64,000 nt of DNA from Mesorhizobium sp. J8 (GTDB lineage Bacteria > Pseudomonadota > Alphaproteobacteria > Rhizobiales > Rhizobiaceae): the NCBI RefSeq assembly GCF_016591715.1, contig NZ_AP024109.1, positions 1-64,000 on the forward strand. Reading direction: 5' to 3'. Both the position numbers and the translations under genes were made by a program. The notes below the pieces were generated by a model. It was given only the letters and a program-made list of their open reading frames with translations. It was not told where the DNA came from and made no database searches. Below are positions 47,249 to 54,683 of this stretch, piece by piece (the stretch's first letter is position 1; the number at the start of each line of letters is the position of its first letter).

Positions 47249-47435
47249 GGCTTGGTGCGTGACTGTCCCGATTTCAGCCAAACCATTCCTGAAATCGGCG
47301 GCGGCGGGAAATGCATTTCCGGTCGCGGGCGCTTTTGAGCAACCGCCCCACTCGGATATTTTCCAGCCTCGGCCTATCTTGCGCGGCTGAAAGCCTTATT
47401 CTGTCAGCCGTACCACTGCCCTGGGAGCGAAACCA

Positions 47436-48416
47436 ATGAACAAGCCCGTCACCTCCGCGCGCGTGCCCGGCCGCGGCCGCGTCTTCAATTCGATCACGGA
47501 GACGATTGGCGACACGCCGCTGGTCAGGCTGGACAAGTTCGCCAGGGAGAAGGGCATCGTCGCCAACCTTCTGGCCAAGCTCGAATTCTTCAACCCCATC
47601 GCCTCGGTCAAGGACCGTATCGGCGTCGCCATGATCGAGGCGCTGGAGGAGGCGGGCAAGATCGCCCCCGGCAAGACCACCCTGATCGAGCCGACCTCCG
47701 GAAACACCGGCATCGCGCTCGCCTTCGCCGCTGCCGCCAAGGGCTACAAGCTGATCCTCACCATGCCGGAGACCATGTCGGTCGAGCGCCGCAAGATGCT
47801 GGCGCTGCTCGGCGCCGAGCTGGTGCTGACCGAAGGCCCGAAAGGCATGAAGGGCGCCATCGCCAAGGCCGACGAGCTTGCCGCCACGCTGCCCAACGCC
47901 ATCATCCCGCAGCAGTTCGAGAATCCGGCCAATCCCGAGATCCACCGCCGCACCACGGCCGAGGAAATCTGGAACGACACCAATGGCGAGGTCGACATCT
48001 TCGTCGCCGGCATCGGCACCGGCGGCACCATCACCGGCGTCGGCCAGGTGCTGAAGAAGCGCAAGCCTTCGCTGCAGGTCGTGGCGGTCGAGCCGGAGGC
48101 ATCGCCGGTTCTGTCGGGCGGCCAGCCCGGCCCGCACAAGATCCAGGGCATTGGCGCGGGCTTCGCGCCGAAAATTCTCGACACGTCCATCTATGACGAG
48201 ATCGTCAGGGTGTCGAACGAGGATTCGGTCGCCAATGCGCGCCTGGTCGCCCGCCTCGAAGGCGTGCCGGTCGGCATCTCGTCGGGCGCGGCGCTCCAGG
48301 CGGCAATCGTCGTCGGCTCGCGGCCGGAGAACAAGGGCAAGAACCTCGTCGTCGTCATCCCCTCCTTCGCCGAGCGCTATCTCTCGACCATCCTGTTCGA
48401 TGGGCTGGGGGCGTAG
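47436..48416 (+). CDS. cysK: Cysteine synthase A (O-acetylserine sulfhydrylase)
   Basis: This 326-aa PLP enzyme makes cysteine from O-acetylserine and sulfide. PLP lysine lies in [13 protein letters not shown] (near residues 51-63), with [12 protein letters not shown] (about 88-99) for substrate carboxylate binding and [10 protein letters not shown] for phosphate. It lacks the CBS domains of the related enzyme at 20966. It is the assimilatory counterpart to the sulfonate uptake and reverse transsulfuration genes elsewhere in the window, but not clustered with them. Confidence 0.93.
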   Translation: MNKPVTSARVPGRGRVFNSITETIGDTPLVRLDKFAREKGIVANLLAKLEFFNPIASVKDRIGVAMIEALEEAGKIAPGKTTLIEPTSGNTGIALAFAAAAKGYKLILTMPETMSVERRKMLALLGAELVLTEGPKGMKGAIAKADELAATLPNAIIPQQFENPANPEIHRRTTAEEIWNDTNGEVDIFVAGIGTGGTITGVGQVLKKRKPSLQVVAVEPEASPVLSGGQPGPHKIQGIGAGFAPKILDTSIYDEIVRVSNEDSVANARLVARLEGVPVGISSGAALQAAIVVGSRPENKGKNLVVVIPSFAERYLSTILFDGLGA

Positions 48417-48427
48417 GCAACCTTTCG

Positions 48428-48495
48428 TCGTCCTCAGGCTTGACCCCGAGGACCATTCCGTGACGTTACGCGCCGCAACGGTGCAGAATTCTGCG
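48428..48495. repeat. Dispersed element, family E
   Basis: A hairpin (GTCCTCAGGCTTGACCCCGAGGAC) is followed by CCATTCCGTGACGTTACG and AACGGTGCAGAATTCTG. The block around 40288-40405 shares this order in looser form and in reverse. It lies between the convergent cysK and sigma-factor genes. Confidence 0.45.
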
Positions 48496-48528
48496 CCGTT
48501 TGCATTCTTCGGGAGGGGGCTTCCTGCC

Positions 48529-49776
48529 CTAACCCCTAACCATCTTCGCCTTCTCGCCCTGCAGGAAGCGGCGCAGCGCCGGGTCGCGCTCGAGGCCGAT
48601 CGCCCGGTCGTAGGACTCCGCCGCCTGCTTGATATTGCCGAGCCTAGCGAGCAGGCCGGCGCGGGCGGCCCAATAGGGCTGGTAGTCCTGCAGCCTTCTG
48701 TCTTCGCCCAGCACATAAAGCGCCGCCAGTCCGGCTGGTGCGCCCTCGGTTTCGGCGATCGCCACCGCGCGGTTGATCGCCACCACCGGCGATCCGGCCA
48801 CGGCTTGCAGGGCGTCGTAAAGCTGGCGGATCGCCGTCCAATTCGTGCCGCCGCCGCGCCGGCGCGCCGTATGCGCGGACTGCACGGCGGCCTCCAGCTG
48901 GTAGCGGCCGATGATCCCTCTTTGCGCGGCGCGCACCAGCAAGGTTTCCGCCTCGTCGATCAGGCTGCCGTCCCAGAGCGCGATATCCTGCTCCGCCAAG
49001 GGCACGAAATCGCCTTTTGGGCCGCGCCGCGCCGAGCGTCGCGCCTCGGCGAACAGCATCAGCGCCAGGAGTCCCAGCACTTCCGGCTCCTCCGGCATAA
49101 GCGAGGCGACGAGCCGTCCAAGCCAGATGCCTTCGCCGGCGAGGTTGCGCCGCCGGCTGTCGGTGCCGGTCGGGTCGGACCAGCCTTCGGCGAAGGTGGC
49201 GTAGATCGCCTCCAGCACCGCGCCCAGCCGTTCGCCGAGCTCCGCCGGCTCCGGTACGCGGAACGGAATCCCGGTCTCGCGGATGCGCGCCTTGGCCCGC
49301 ACCAGCCGCTGGCCCATCGTCGCCGGTGAGACCAGGAAGGCCGAGGCGATGGTCGCGGCATCGAAGCCGAGGATCGTCTGCAGGATCAATGGCGCGCGCA
49401 CGCTGGCCTCGATCGCCGGATGGGCGCAGGCGAACATCAGCCGCAACCTGTCGTCCGGCAGCTCCTCGCCGTTCATGCGCGCCTCCATCTCTTCGGCGAT
49501 CAGCCTCAGGTGATCGCGCGCCGCCTCGCCGGTCAGCCGCCGCCGCACCGCGTCCACGTCGCGCCGGCGCGCCACCGACAGCAGCCAGGCTTCCGGTTGC
49601 TCCGGCACGCCGGTTCTGGGCCAGCGTTCGAGCGCGGCCGCGAAGGCGTCGGCCAGCGCGTCCTCGGCGCCGGCGACGTCGCGCGTACGCGCCGAGAGCC
49701 ATGCGACCAGCTTGCCGTAGCTGCGCCGGGCGGCCGCTTCCGCCGCCGCCCGCGCGATCCCCGAGCGATCATCCAT
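48529..49776 (-). CDS. ECF-type RNA polymerase sigma factor with C-terminal extension
   Basis: This 415-aa protein is an extracytoplasmic-function sigma factor of the ECF42-like (DUF6596) type. Sigma region 2 (AEDALADAFAAALERWP..PEAWLLSVARRRDVDAVRRR) and region 4 (LILQTILGFDAATIASAFLVSPATMGQRLVRAKARI) lie in the first 180 residues. A long helical extension follows, which replaces an anti-sigma factor in this group. It starts 6 bases after its usual partner, a YCII/DGPF-like protein. It should act on a small regulon including that partner (established for the family). Confidence 0.88.
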   Translation of the reverse strand: MDDRSGIARAAAEAAARRSYGKLVAWLSARTRDVAGAEDALADAFAAALERWPRTGVPEQPEAWLLSVARRRDVDAVRRRLTGEAARDHLRLIAEEMEARMNGEELPDDRLRLMFACAHPAIEASVRAPLILQTILGFDAATIASAFLVSPATMGQRLVRAKARIRETGIPFRVPEPAELGERLGAVLEAIYATFAEGWSDPTGTDSRRRNLAGEGIWLGRLVASLMPEEPEVLGLLALMLFAEARRSARRGPKGDFVPLAEQDIALWDGSLIDEAETLLVRAAQRGIIGRYQLEAAVQSAHTARRRGGGTNWTAIRQLYDALQAVAGSPVVAINRAVAIAETEGAPAGLAALYVLGEDRRLQDYQPYWAARAGLLARLGNIKQAAESYDRAIGLERDPALRRFLQGEKAKMVRG

Positions 49777-49782
49777 AGCGGA

Positions 49783-50154
49783 TCACTCCGCGGCGGCGAC
49801 GTACTCGGCCATTTCCCAGATCGGGCGCACCTCGACCGTGCCTGTAGAGGACGCGGGGCAGCGCGCACCCCATTCGATGGCCGTGTCGATGTCGGCCGCC
49901 TCGATCATGTAGAAGCCCGCCAATTGCTCCTTGGTGTCGGCATAGGGGCCGTCGAGCACATTGGTCTTGCCGCTGGCCAGCCGCACCGATGTGGCCGCCT
50001 GGGTCGGGCGCAGCCGCTCGCCGGCGATATAAGCGCCGGATTTCTTGAGCGCCTCGGTATAGGCGCCGTAGGCCGCGAGCACTTGCTGGGTCTGCTCTTT
50101 CGGAGCGTTCGCCATCGCGGCTTCGTCATTATAGATCAAAAGCATGTATCGCAT
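49783..50154 (-). CDS. YCII/DGPF-like protein
   Basis: This 123-aa dimeric alpha/beta-barrel protein starts MRYMLLIYNDEAA and has the LDGPYADTKEQLAGFYMIE segment, a variant (DGPY) of the DGPF motif that names the group. Such proteins are the conserved genomic partners and often targets of ECF42-type sigma factors. The function is unknown; a role in an enzyme-like or sensing reaction is proposed. I chose ATG 50154. It lies 6 bases upstream of the sigma gene. Confidence 0.88.
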   Translation of the reverse strand: MRYMLLIYNDEAAMANAPKEQTQQVLAAYGAYTEALKKSGAYIAGERLRPTQAATSVRLASGKTNVLDGPYADTKEQLAGFYMIEAADIDTAIEWGARCPASSTGTVEVRPIWEMAEYVAAAE

Positions 50155-50276
50155 GGTCTTCTCCCGTTTTCTGAAGGCCGCATCGTCGCGTGCCGACCTA
50201 TGTCGCGCGGGCACGGCCGATTTCGACAGGCTTCGGAAAAATTTTCGCCCTTTGCCGCGACGAGCGCAAGGACGCC

Positions 50277-51983
50277 TCAACCCGCGGTAACCGCCTCGGG
50301 CGCCGCCGCCGTTGGAGCACGTGCCGGCACGAGCCAGCCGCGATAGCGAACGATCAGCCCGGCTGCCGGGTGCGATATCTCGACATGAAAGCGGAAGCGG
50401 CCGTCCTCGACGGTTTCATAGGCGTTCGAGCGCGGGCAAAGCCACATCGGCAGCGGCAGGCCGAGAAAGCTCCAGCGGCGCAGCACAAGCCGAAGCCGGT
50501 TGCCGTCGACGACCAGCGCCATGGCGAAGGTGAGCGGGCCGAAGCGCTCGCAAAGCAGCCGCTCCGATCGGCCGCGTCCGGCGAACTGCCGGCTCGAAAA
50601 CCCATGCGCGCCGAATGTGCGGATCCAGCTCTCGCCTTGCCCGTCGGCAACGAAACGTACCTTGACGGGGATATCGGGCGCGCCGGGCGGGAAGCCGGCC
50701 ATGCGCGCGGCAAGCCGGCTAATCATGCCGCTGCCGCGTTCGACGCTGGCGCGTCCGTCCGCCATCGTCGTTCCCTCATGCATGACGCTGATTTCGCCCG
50801 GAAGGCTCTTCCAGGCGTCGCCAAGTAGATCCGGATAGAGCGACTTCGCCTTGCCGGTGTCGTCCCTGAAGCCGGTGTGGATCGTCTTGCCGGCGAACAG
50901 CGCCTCATAGTCCTCCAGCTCGACATCGCGCGTCGCCGCCCGCGCGCCGGGTGAGGGCATGCGGCCGTCGAGCGCCTTGCGGACGATCGCCTCGACCGCC
51001 ATGGATGGGATCAGCGGTCCGTCGTCGCCCTCGGCCAACAGGTGCCAGGACCGCCTGATCGGCCTGCCCTCCGCATCCGCGCCGTCGACCGCGACGAACA
51101 TGCCGCCGCGATGCTCGCCCCATGACAGCCGGTTGGTCGCCCAATGCATCAGCGGCGCCAGCGGCGCCAGCGACCGCGCGAGGCCGGCGCGGACCAGCCA
51201 GGCCAGGCCGATCAGCGCCCGGTGCAGCAGCTCGGGCACCGGGCCGGCGCCCATCCAGATCGTGCTCGCTTCCGGCCACAGCGCCTGCAGGGCGCGCAGA
51301 TCCGGCACGTCGACCAGCGAGAACAGCGTGTTCCTCACCGGCACGCGCCCCGGCGGCGCGATCGTGTAGCGCATCTGCTCGGTGAGCGGGTAACCCTCGG
51401 CAGGCTTGCCGTCCCGCACCAGCCGCACCGGCCGGCCGGCATAGCTCGCAATGGCGCGGATGACGTTCTCGCCGACGCCGGCGAAGGGCGATGGCGCGAT
51501 GCCGCCGCGAATGCTCTCCACACGCGCCATGCCGGCCGAGAGGCGCCGAACCACCGCCGCCGTCAGCACCGGGAAGCTCGACACGCCGGAGAGCACGACG
51601 ACGCCGGCCGCCCTGGCCGCCGCATCGAAGGCGGAAATCCCGGCGACGAAGTCCGAGCCGTCGGCAAGGTCGAGATAATGGATGCGTTGGGCGACACAAG
51701 CTTCGACCAGCCGGTAGCGCCCCTCCCCATAGGCTTGGAACGGCCCGCTGGCGTCGACGACGATATCGGGCCGCAGGACACTGAGTTGTGCGCCGAGGTC
51801 GCCGTCGCGGTCGAACGTCGCCGGCACGAGCCGGGCCTTGGTCGTGCCTCGCTCCTTACGGCAGGCCTCGGCCCTTGCCAGCGACCGGCCGGCGATAATG
51901 AGCTCGAGCCGAGGCTCATTCTCCAGCAATTGGACGATGCGTCCGCCGAAGGTGCCGTAGCCGCCGACGATGAGAAGCTTCAT
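50277..51983 (-). CDS. Saccharopine dehydrogenase-like / DUF4166 fusion protein
   Basis: This 568-aa protein joins an N-terminal nucleotide fold (LLIVGGYGTFGGRIVQLL, residues 3-20, of the saccharopine dehydrogenase-like type) to a C-terminal DUF4166 domain (about 365-560, with AWKSLPGEISVMHEG and RTFGAHGFSSRQF). The middle has a membrane-like stretch (RALIGLAWLVRAGLARSL). Substrate and role are unknown. It lies 30 bases after the DCC gene and 122 bases before the YCII gene. Confidence 0.82.
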   Translation of the reverse strand: MKLLIVGGYGTFGGRIVQLLENEPRLELIIAGRSLARAEACRKERGTTKARLVPATFDRDGDLGAQLSVLRPDIVVDASGPFQAYGEGRYRLVEACVAQRIHYLDLADGSDFVAGISAFDAAARAAGVVVLSGVSSFPVLTAAVVRRLSAGMARVESIRGGIAPSPFAGVGENVIRAIASYAGRPVRLVRDGKPAEGYPLTEQMRYTIAPPGRVPVRNTLFSLVDVPDLRALQALWPEASTIWMGAGPVPELLHRALIGLAWLVRAGLARSLAPLAPLMHWATNRLSWGEHRGGMFVAVDGADAEGRPIRRSWHLLAEGDDGPLIPSMAVEAIVRKALDGRMPSPGARAATRDVELEDYEALFAGKTIHTGFRDDTGKAKSLYPDLLGDAWKSLPGEISVMHEGTTMADGRASVERGSGMISRLAARMAGFPPGAPDIPVKVRFVADGQGESWIRTFGAHGFSSRQFAGRGRSERLLCERFGPLTFAMALVVDGNRLRLVLRRWSFLGLPLPMWLCPRSNAYETVEDGRFRFHVEISHPAAGLIVRYRGWLVPARAPTAAAPEAVTAG

Positions 51984-52013
51984 GCTCTGCCCCCAGTGTT
52001 GCCGGCACCACCG

Positions 52014-52466
52014 TCAGCCGATCAGCCGCGCCCGCAACTCGGCCGAAGGTATCTCGCAACTTTCCTTGCGGCCGAACAGCGCGTAGCGGTTCCTGGCGAC
52101 GCGGTCGTAGAGCCAGTCGCGTAGCGGCCTTGGCAGGATGAGCAGCGCCCTCGTCGCGCGCCATGGCCAGCCGAGCGCGCCCATGACGGCGACGAAACTG
52201 TCGAGCTTGGTGAAGGCCGCGCCGTCAATGATGGCGAGGTTGCTGTCGTAATCGTCGGTCGGCAGGCCATGCTCGCGAAACAGCGCCTCGCCGAGTGGCG
52301 ATTGCGCGGTGGCGAAGCGGAAGCGTTTTTCCCGGTCCAGCCTGAGGATGAGCTGGACGAAGCCCGAGCAGAACACGCAGACGCCGTCGAAGACGATCAG
52401 CGGCTGGCTTGCGTCATAGGCCTGGCTTGGAGAGGCGGGACGGTTCGGTTCGGGCAGGTCGGTCAT
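52014..52466 (-). CDS. DCC family thiol-disulfide oxidoreductase-like protein
   Basis: This 150-aa protein of the DUF393 family has the namesake DxxCxxC motif in VFDGVCVFCSGFVQL (near residues 25-39), which resembles a thioredoxin-like active site. Its substrate is unknown. I chose ATG 52466; an upstream open stretch to 52556 lacks similarity. It precedes the dehydrogenase-DUF4166 gene by 30 bases, probably in one transcript. Confidence 0.87.
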   Translation of the reverse strand: MTDLPEPNRPASPSQAYDASQPLIVFDGVCVFCSGFVQLILRLDREKRFRFATAQSPLGEALFREHGLPTDDYDSNLAIIDGAAFTKLDSFVAVMGALGWPWRATRALLILPRPLRDWLYDRVARNRYALFGRKESCEIPSAELRARLIG

Positions 52467-52661
52467 GGCGGCCCGGCTGCTTGTGACCCCAAACACTAAG
52501 CTAGGAGACACACTAAGCCAGCCGGCGGCGGCGTCAAAGTCGCGGCGTTGTCGCACGCCAGTTGGCGGCGAGCACCAGGCGCTCGGCGCGATAGGTAGTG
52601 GCGCGCTGGTCGGCGGCCGGCCGGCAGATGCGGCTGTGGTGGGCGCGTAGACGGGTCATGA

Positions 52662-52808
52662 TCAGTTGGCGCTGACGCCCAGCGAGTTGCCGCGGCGCGC
52701 GCAGGCCGGACCCGGGCCGCGCATGTAATAACGCTCCGGCCGATAGGTCGGCGCGACGAATTCGCGAATGGCGGCGGCGTAGCCGGCGATGTGGTTCCAG
52801 AAGTTCAT
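52662..52808 (-). CDS. Possible 48-aa protein
   Basis: A short frame starting MNFWNHIAGYAAAIREFVAP encodes an amphipathic helix followed by a basic, arginine- and proline-rich tail. The start at 52808 follows GGGACTAAGTAAG on the coding strand, a weak ribosome site. No family recognised. It is a single gene upstream of the DCC gene. Confidence 0.4.
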   Translation of the reverse strand: MNFWNHIAGYAAAIREFVAPTYRPERYYMRGPGPACARRGNSLGVSAN

Positions 52809-53090
52809 CTTACTTAGTCCCTGTCCCGCTTTCGGATGTCCCGTCCGAATTGTTCGAGAGCATAGCGTCGAGGCGTGAATAGTCGGTGAACGTGATGTTA
52901 ATTTCTGGTCCGAAAGTCGTTGCATCGTGGCCGGATTGCGGCTGATTCGCGGTCTTTCGGTGCCTTTCGTCGCGTTTCCGCGCTATGTGACTTTTGCATC
53001 ACATATGTTTCGTTCCGATGTCGCTTGGCCGCGCTTCTGTTTCACCTTTATCCGGCAACAGGAAATTTCCTTTCGCCGCCCGGCCGGACA
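52809..53090. other. Intergenic region upstream of the yciE-like promoter
   Basis: The gap between the 48-aa frame and the ferritin-like gene contains a short palindrome, TATGTGA (52984-52990) with TCACATA (52999-53005) around 8 bases. It resembles but does not fit the N6 spacing of CRP/FNR sites. No gene is evident. Confidence 0.4.
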
Positions 53091-53116
53091 GGAACCTGTC
53101 ACGGAAGCCGACGTTG
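53091..53116 (+). promoter_or_regulatory. EcfG-type general-stress promoter of the yciE-like gene
   Basis: GGAAC (53091-53095), a 16-base spacer and CGTTG (53112-53116) match the GGAAC-N16/17-CGTT promoter of EcfG/RpoE2 sigma factors in alphaproteobacteria. Transcription would start near 53122, leaving an 85-base leader before the ATG at 53207. Confidence 0.7.
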
Positions 53117-53206
53117 ACCCGCAAGGCCGGGGCGAACCCGGCCGGTGTTGACGGCTGTCCCGCCGCGCAACTTCCCGACAATGCGAAACATGGAAAGGCA
53201 ACCGCC

Positions 53207-53713
53207 ATGGGCTTCTTTTCGAAGGACATCAAGACACTGGACGATCTCTTCATCCACACGCTGCGCGACATCTATTATGCCGAGAAGCAGATCGAGAAAT
53301 CGCTGCCGAAGATGATCGACAAGGCGACCGATCCGCAATTGAAAGCCGGCTTCGAGAAGCATCTCACCCAGACCAAGGGTCATATCGAGCGGGTCGAGCA
53401 GGTGTTCGAACTGCATGGCGTCAAGGCCAAGACCGTCGACTGCCCGGCCATCGACGGCATCCTCGCGGAAGCCGACGAGGTGAGCGGGGATGTCGACGAC
53501 AAGGAGGTCCTGGACGCGGCGCTGATCGCTTCCGCGCAGGCGGTCGAGCATTATGAGATAACGCGCTACGGCACGCTGATCGCCTGGGCCAAGCAGCTCG
53601 GCCGCAGCGACTGCGCCAACGTGCTGGCCAAGAACCTCAAGGAAGAAGAGGCGACCGATCGCAAGCTCACCGAGATCGCCGAAAGCAAGGTGAACCTGCA
53701 GGCCGCCGAATAA
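53207..53713 (+). CDS. YciE/YciF ferroxidase family (DUF892) ferritin-like protein
   Basis: This 168-aa four-helix protein has the YciE/YciF signature: TLDDLFIHTLRDIYYAEKQIEKSLPKM near the N-terminus, with di-iron type Glu and His residues in HIERVEQVF and AVEHYEITRY. Such proteins are induced by osmotic and general stress; ferroxidase activity is presumed. ATG 53207 follows GGAAAGG at a good distance. The EcfG-type promoter and the ku-ligD operon behind it fit a stress role. Confidence 0.93.
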   Translation: MGFFSKDIKTLDDLFIHTLRDIYYAEKQIEKSLPKMIDKATDPQLKAGFEKHLTQTKGHIERVEQVFELHGVKAKTVDCPAIDGILAEADEVSGDVDDKEVLDAALIASAQAVEHYEITRYGTLIAWAKQLGRSDCANVLAKNLKEEEATDRKLTEIAESKVNLQAAE

Positions 53714-53736
53714 CAGGCCACGTGCCGTCCCTCCCC

Positions 53737-53762
53737 GGAACCCAAGCGAACCCCTGGCCGTT
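53737..53762 (+). promoter_or_regulatory. EcfG-type promoter of ku-ligD
   Basis: GGAAC (53737-53741), a 17-base spacer and CGTT (53759-53762) match the same consensus. It lies 43 bases before the ku start. Rhizobial ku and ligD copies under RpoE2 control are known, which supports the reading. Confidence 0.68.
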
Positions 53763-53804
53763 GCGGTAGGATCGCGCCGCACGGAATTTGGCCAGGAGTT
53801 CGCC

Positions 53805-54671
53805 ATGGCACCTCGCCCGGCCTGGAAGGGCTATCTCAAACTGTCGCTGGTCACCTGCGCCATCGAGCTCACCAATGTCGTCACCCATGCGGAAAAGGTC
53901 TCGTTCCGCATCCTCAACCGTAAGACCGGCAACACCGTCAAACGCATCTATGTCGATGCCGGGACCGGCAAGCCGCTGGAAGAAGGTGACGAGATCAAGG
54001 GTTATGAGGTGAGCGACGGCGATTTCGTCCATATCGAGGAAGACGAGATCGAGGCGGTGCAGATTGAATCTTCGCACACGATGAGTCTCGACGGCTTCGT
54101 CGAGAAATCTTCGATCGAACAGATATATCTCGACACGCCTTACTACGTCTCGCCGGCCGACAAGGTCTCGGAAGAAGCCTTCACGGTCATCCGCGAGGCC
54201 ATGGCGGCGAGGAAGATGGCGGGGCTGGCGCGCATCGTGCTTTATCAGCGCGAACGCCCGGTGGTGATCGAGCCACTCGGCAAGGGCATGTTGCTGACCA
54301 CCTTGCGCTATGACGATACGGTGCGCCGGCCGGCGACGGTGTTCGAGGACATCGCGTCGGCCAAGACCGACAAGGAGATGATCGACCTCGCCCAGCACAT
54401 CATCGACGGTAAGAAGACGAAGTTCGACCCGTCGAAGTTCGACGACCGCTACGAGGAGGCGCTGCTCGAGCTGATCCGCGCCAAGAAGGCCGGCAGGAAG
54501 GCGCCCAAGGCCAAGGCGCCGCCGAAGCCGTCCAACGTGGTCAACCTGTTCGCCGCGCTGAAGAAGAGCCTCGACGCGGAAGGCGGCGGCAAAGCCGGCA
54601 AATCTTCGTCCAAGGCTTCGGCGCGGCGGCCGAAGGCCAAGGCATCCGCGCCGAAGCGCAAATCCGCATAG
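53805..54671 (+). CDS. ku: Non-homologous end joining protein Ku
   Basis: This 288-aa protein forms the ring dimer that binds double-strand DNA ends and recruits LigD. The Ku core (residues about 5-255) includes MAPRPAWKGYLKLSLVTCAIEL at the N-terminus, and the last 45 residues are Lys/Ala-rich, as in many bacterial Ku proteins. It precedes ligD by 12 bases. The upstream EcfG-type promoter suggests stress or stationary-phase expression. Confidence 0.95.
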   Translation: MAPRPAWKGYLKLSLVTCAIELTNVVTHAEKVSFRILNRKTGNTVKRIYVDAGTGKPLEEGDEIKGYEVSDGDFVHIEEDEIEAVQIESSHTMSLDGFVEKSSIEQIYLDTPYYVSPADKVSEEAFTVIREAMAARKMAGLARIVLYQRERPVVIEPLGKGMLLTTLRYDDTVRRPATVFEDIASAKTDKEMIDLAQHIIDGKKTKFDPSKFDDRYEEALLELIRAKKAGRKAPKAKAPPKPSNVVNLFAALKKSLDAEGGGKAGKSSSKASARRPKAKASAPKRKSA

Positions 54672-54683
54672 GAGAGTGGCGGC

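Noticed and set aside
52984..53005. CRP/FNR-like palindrome TGTGA-N8-TCACA
   Set aside because: Spacing is 8, not 6, bases, and it lies 86 bases upstream of the EcfG-type promoter; no support as a CRP site.
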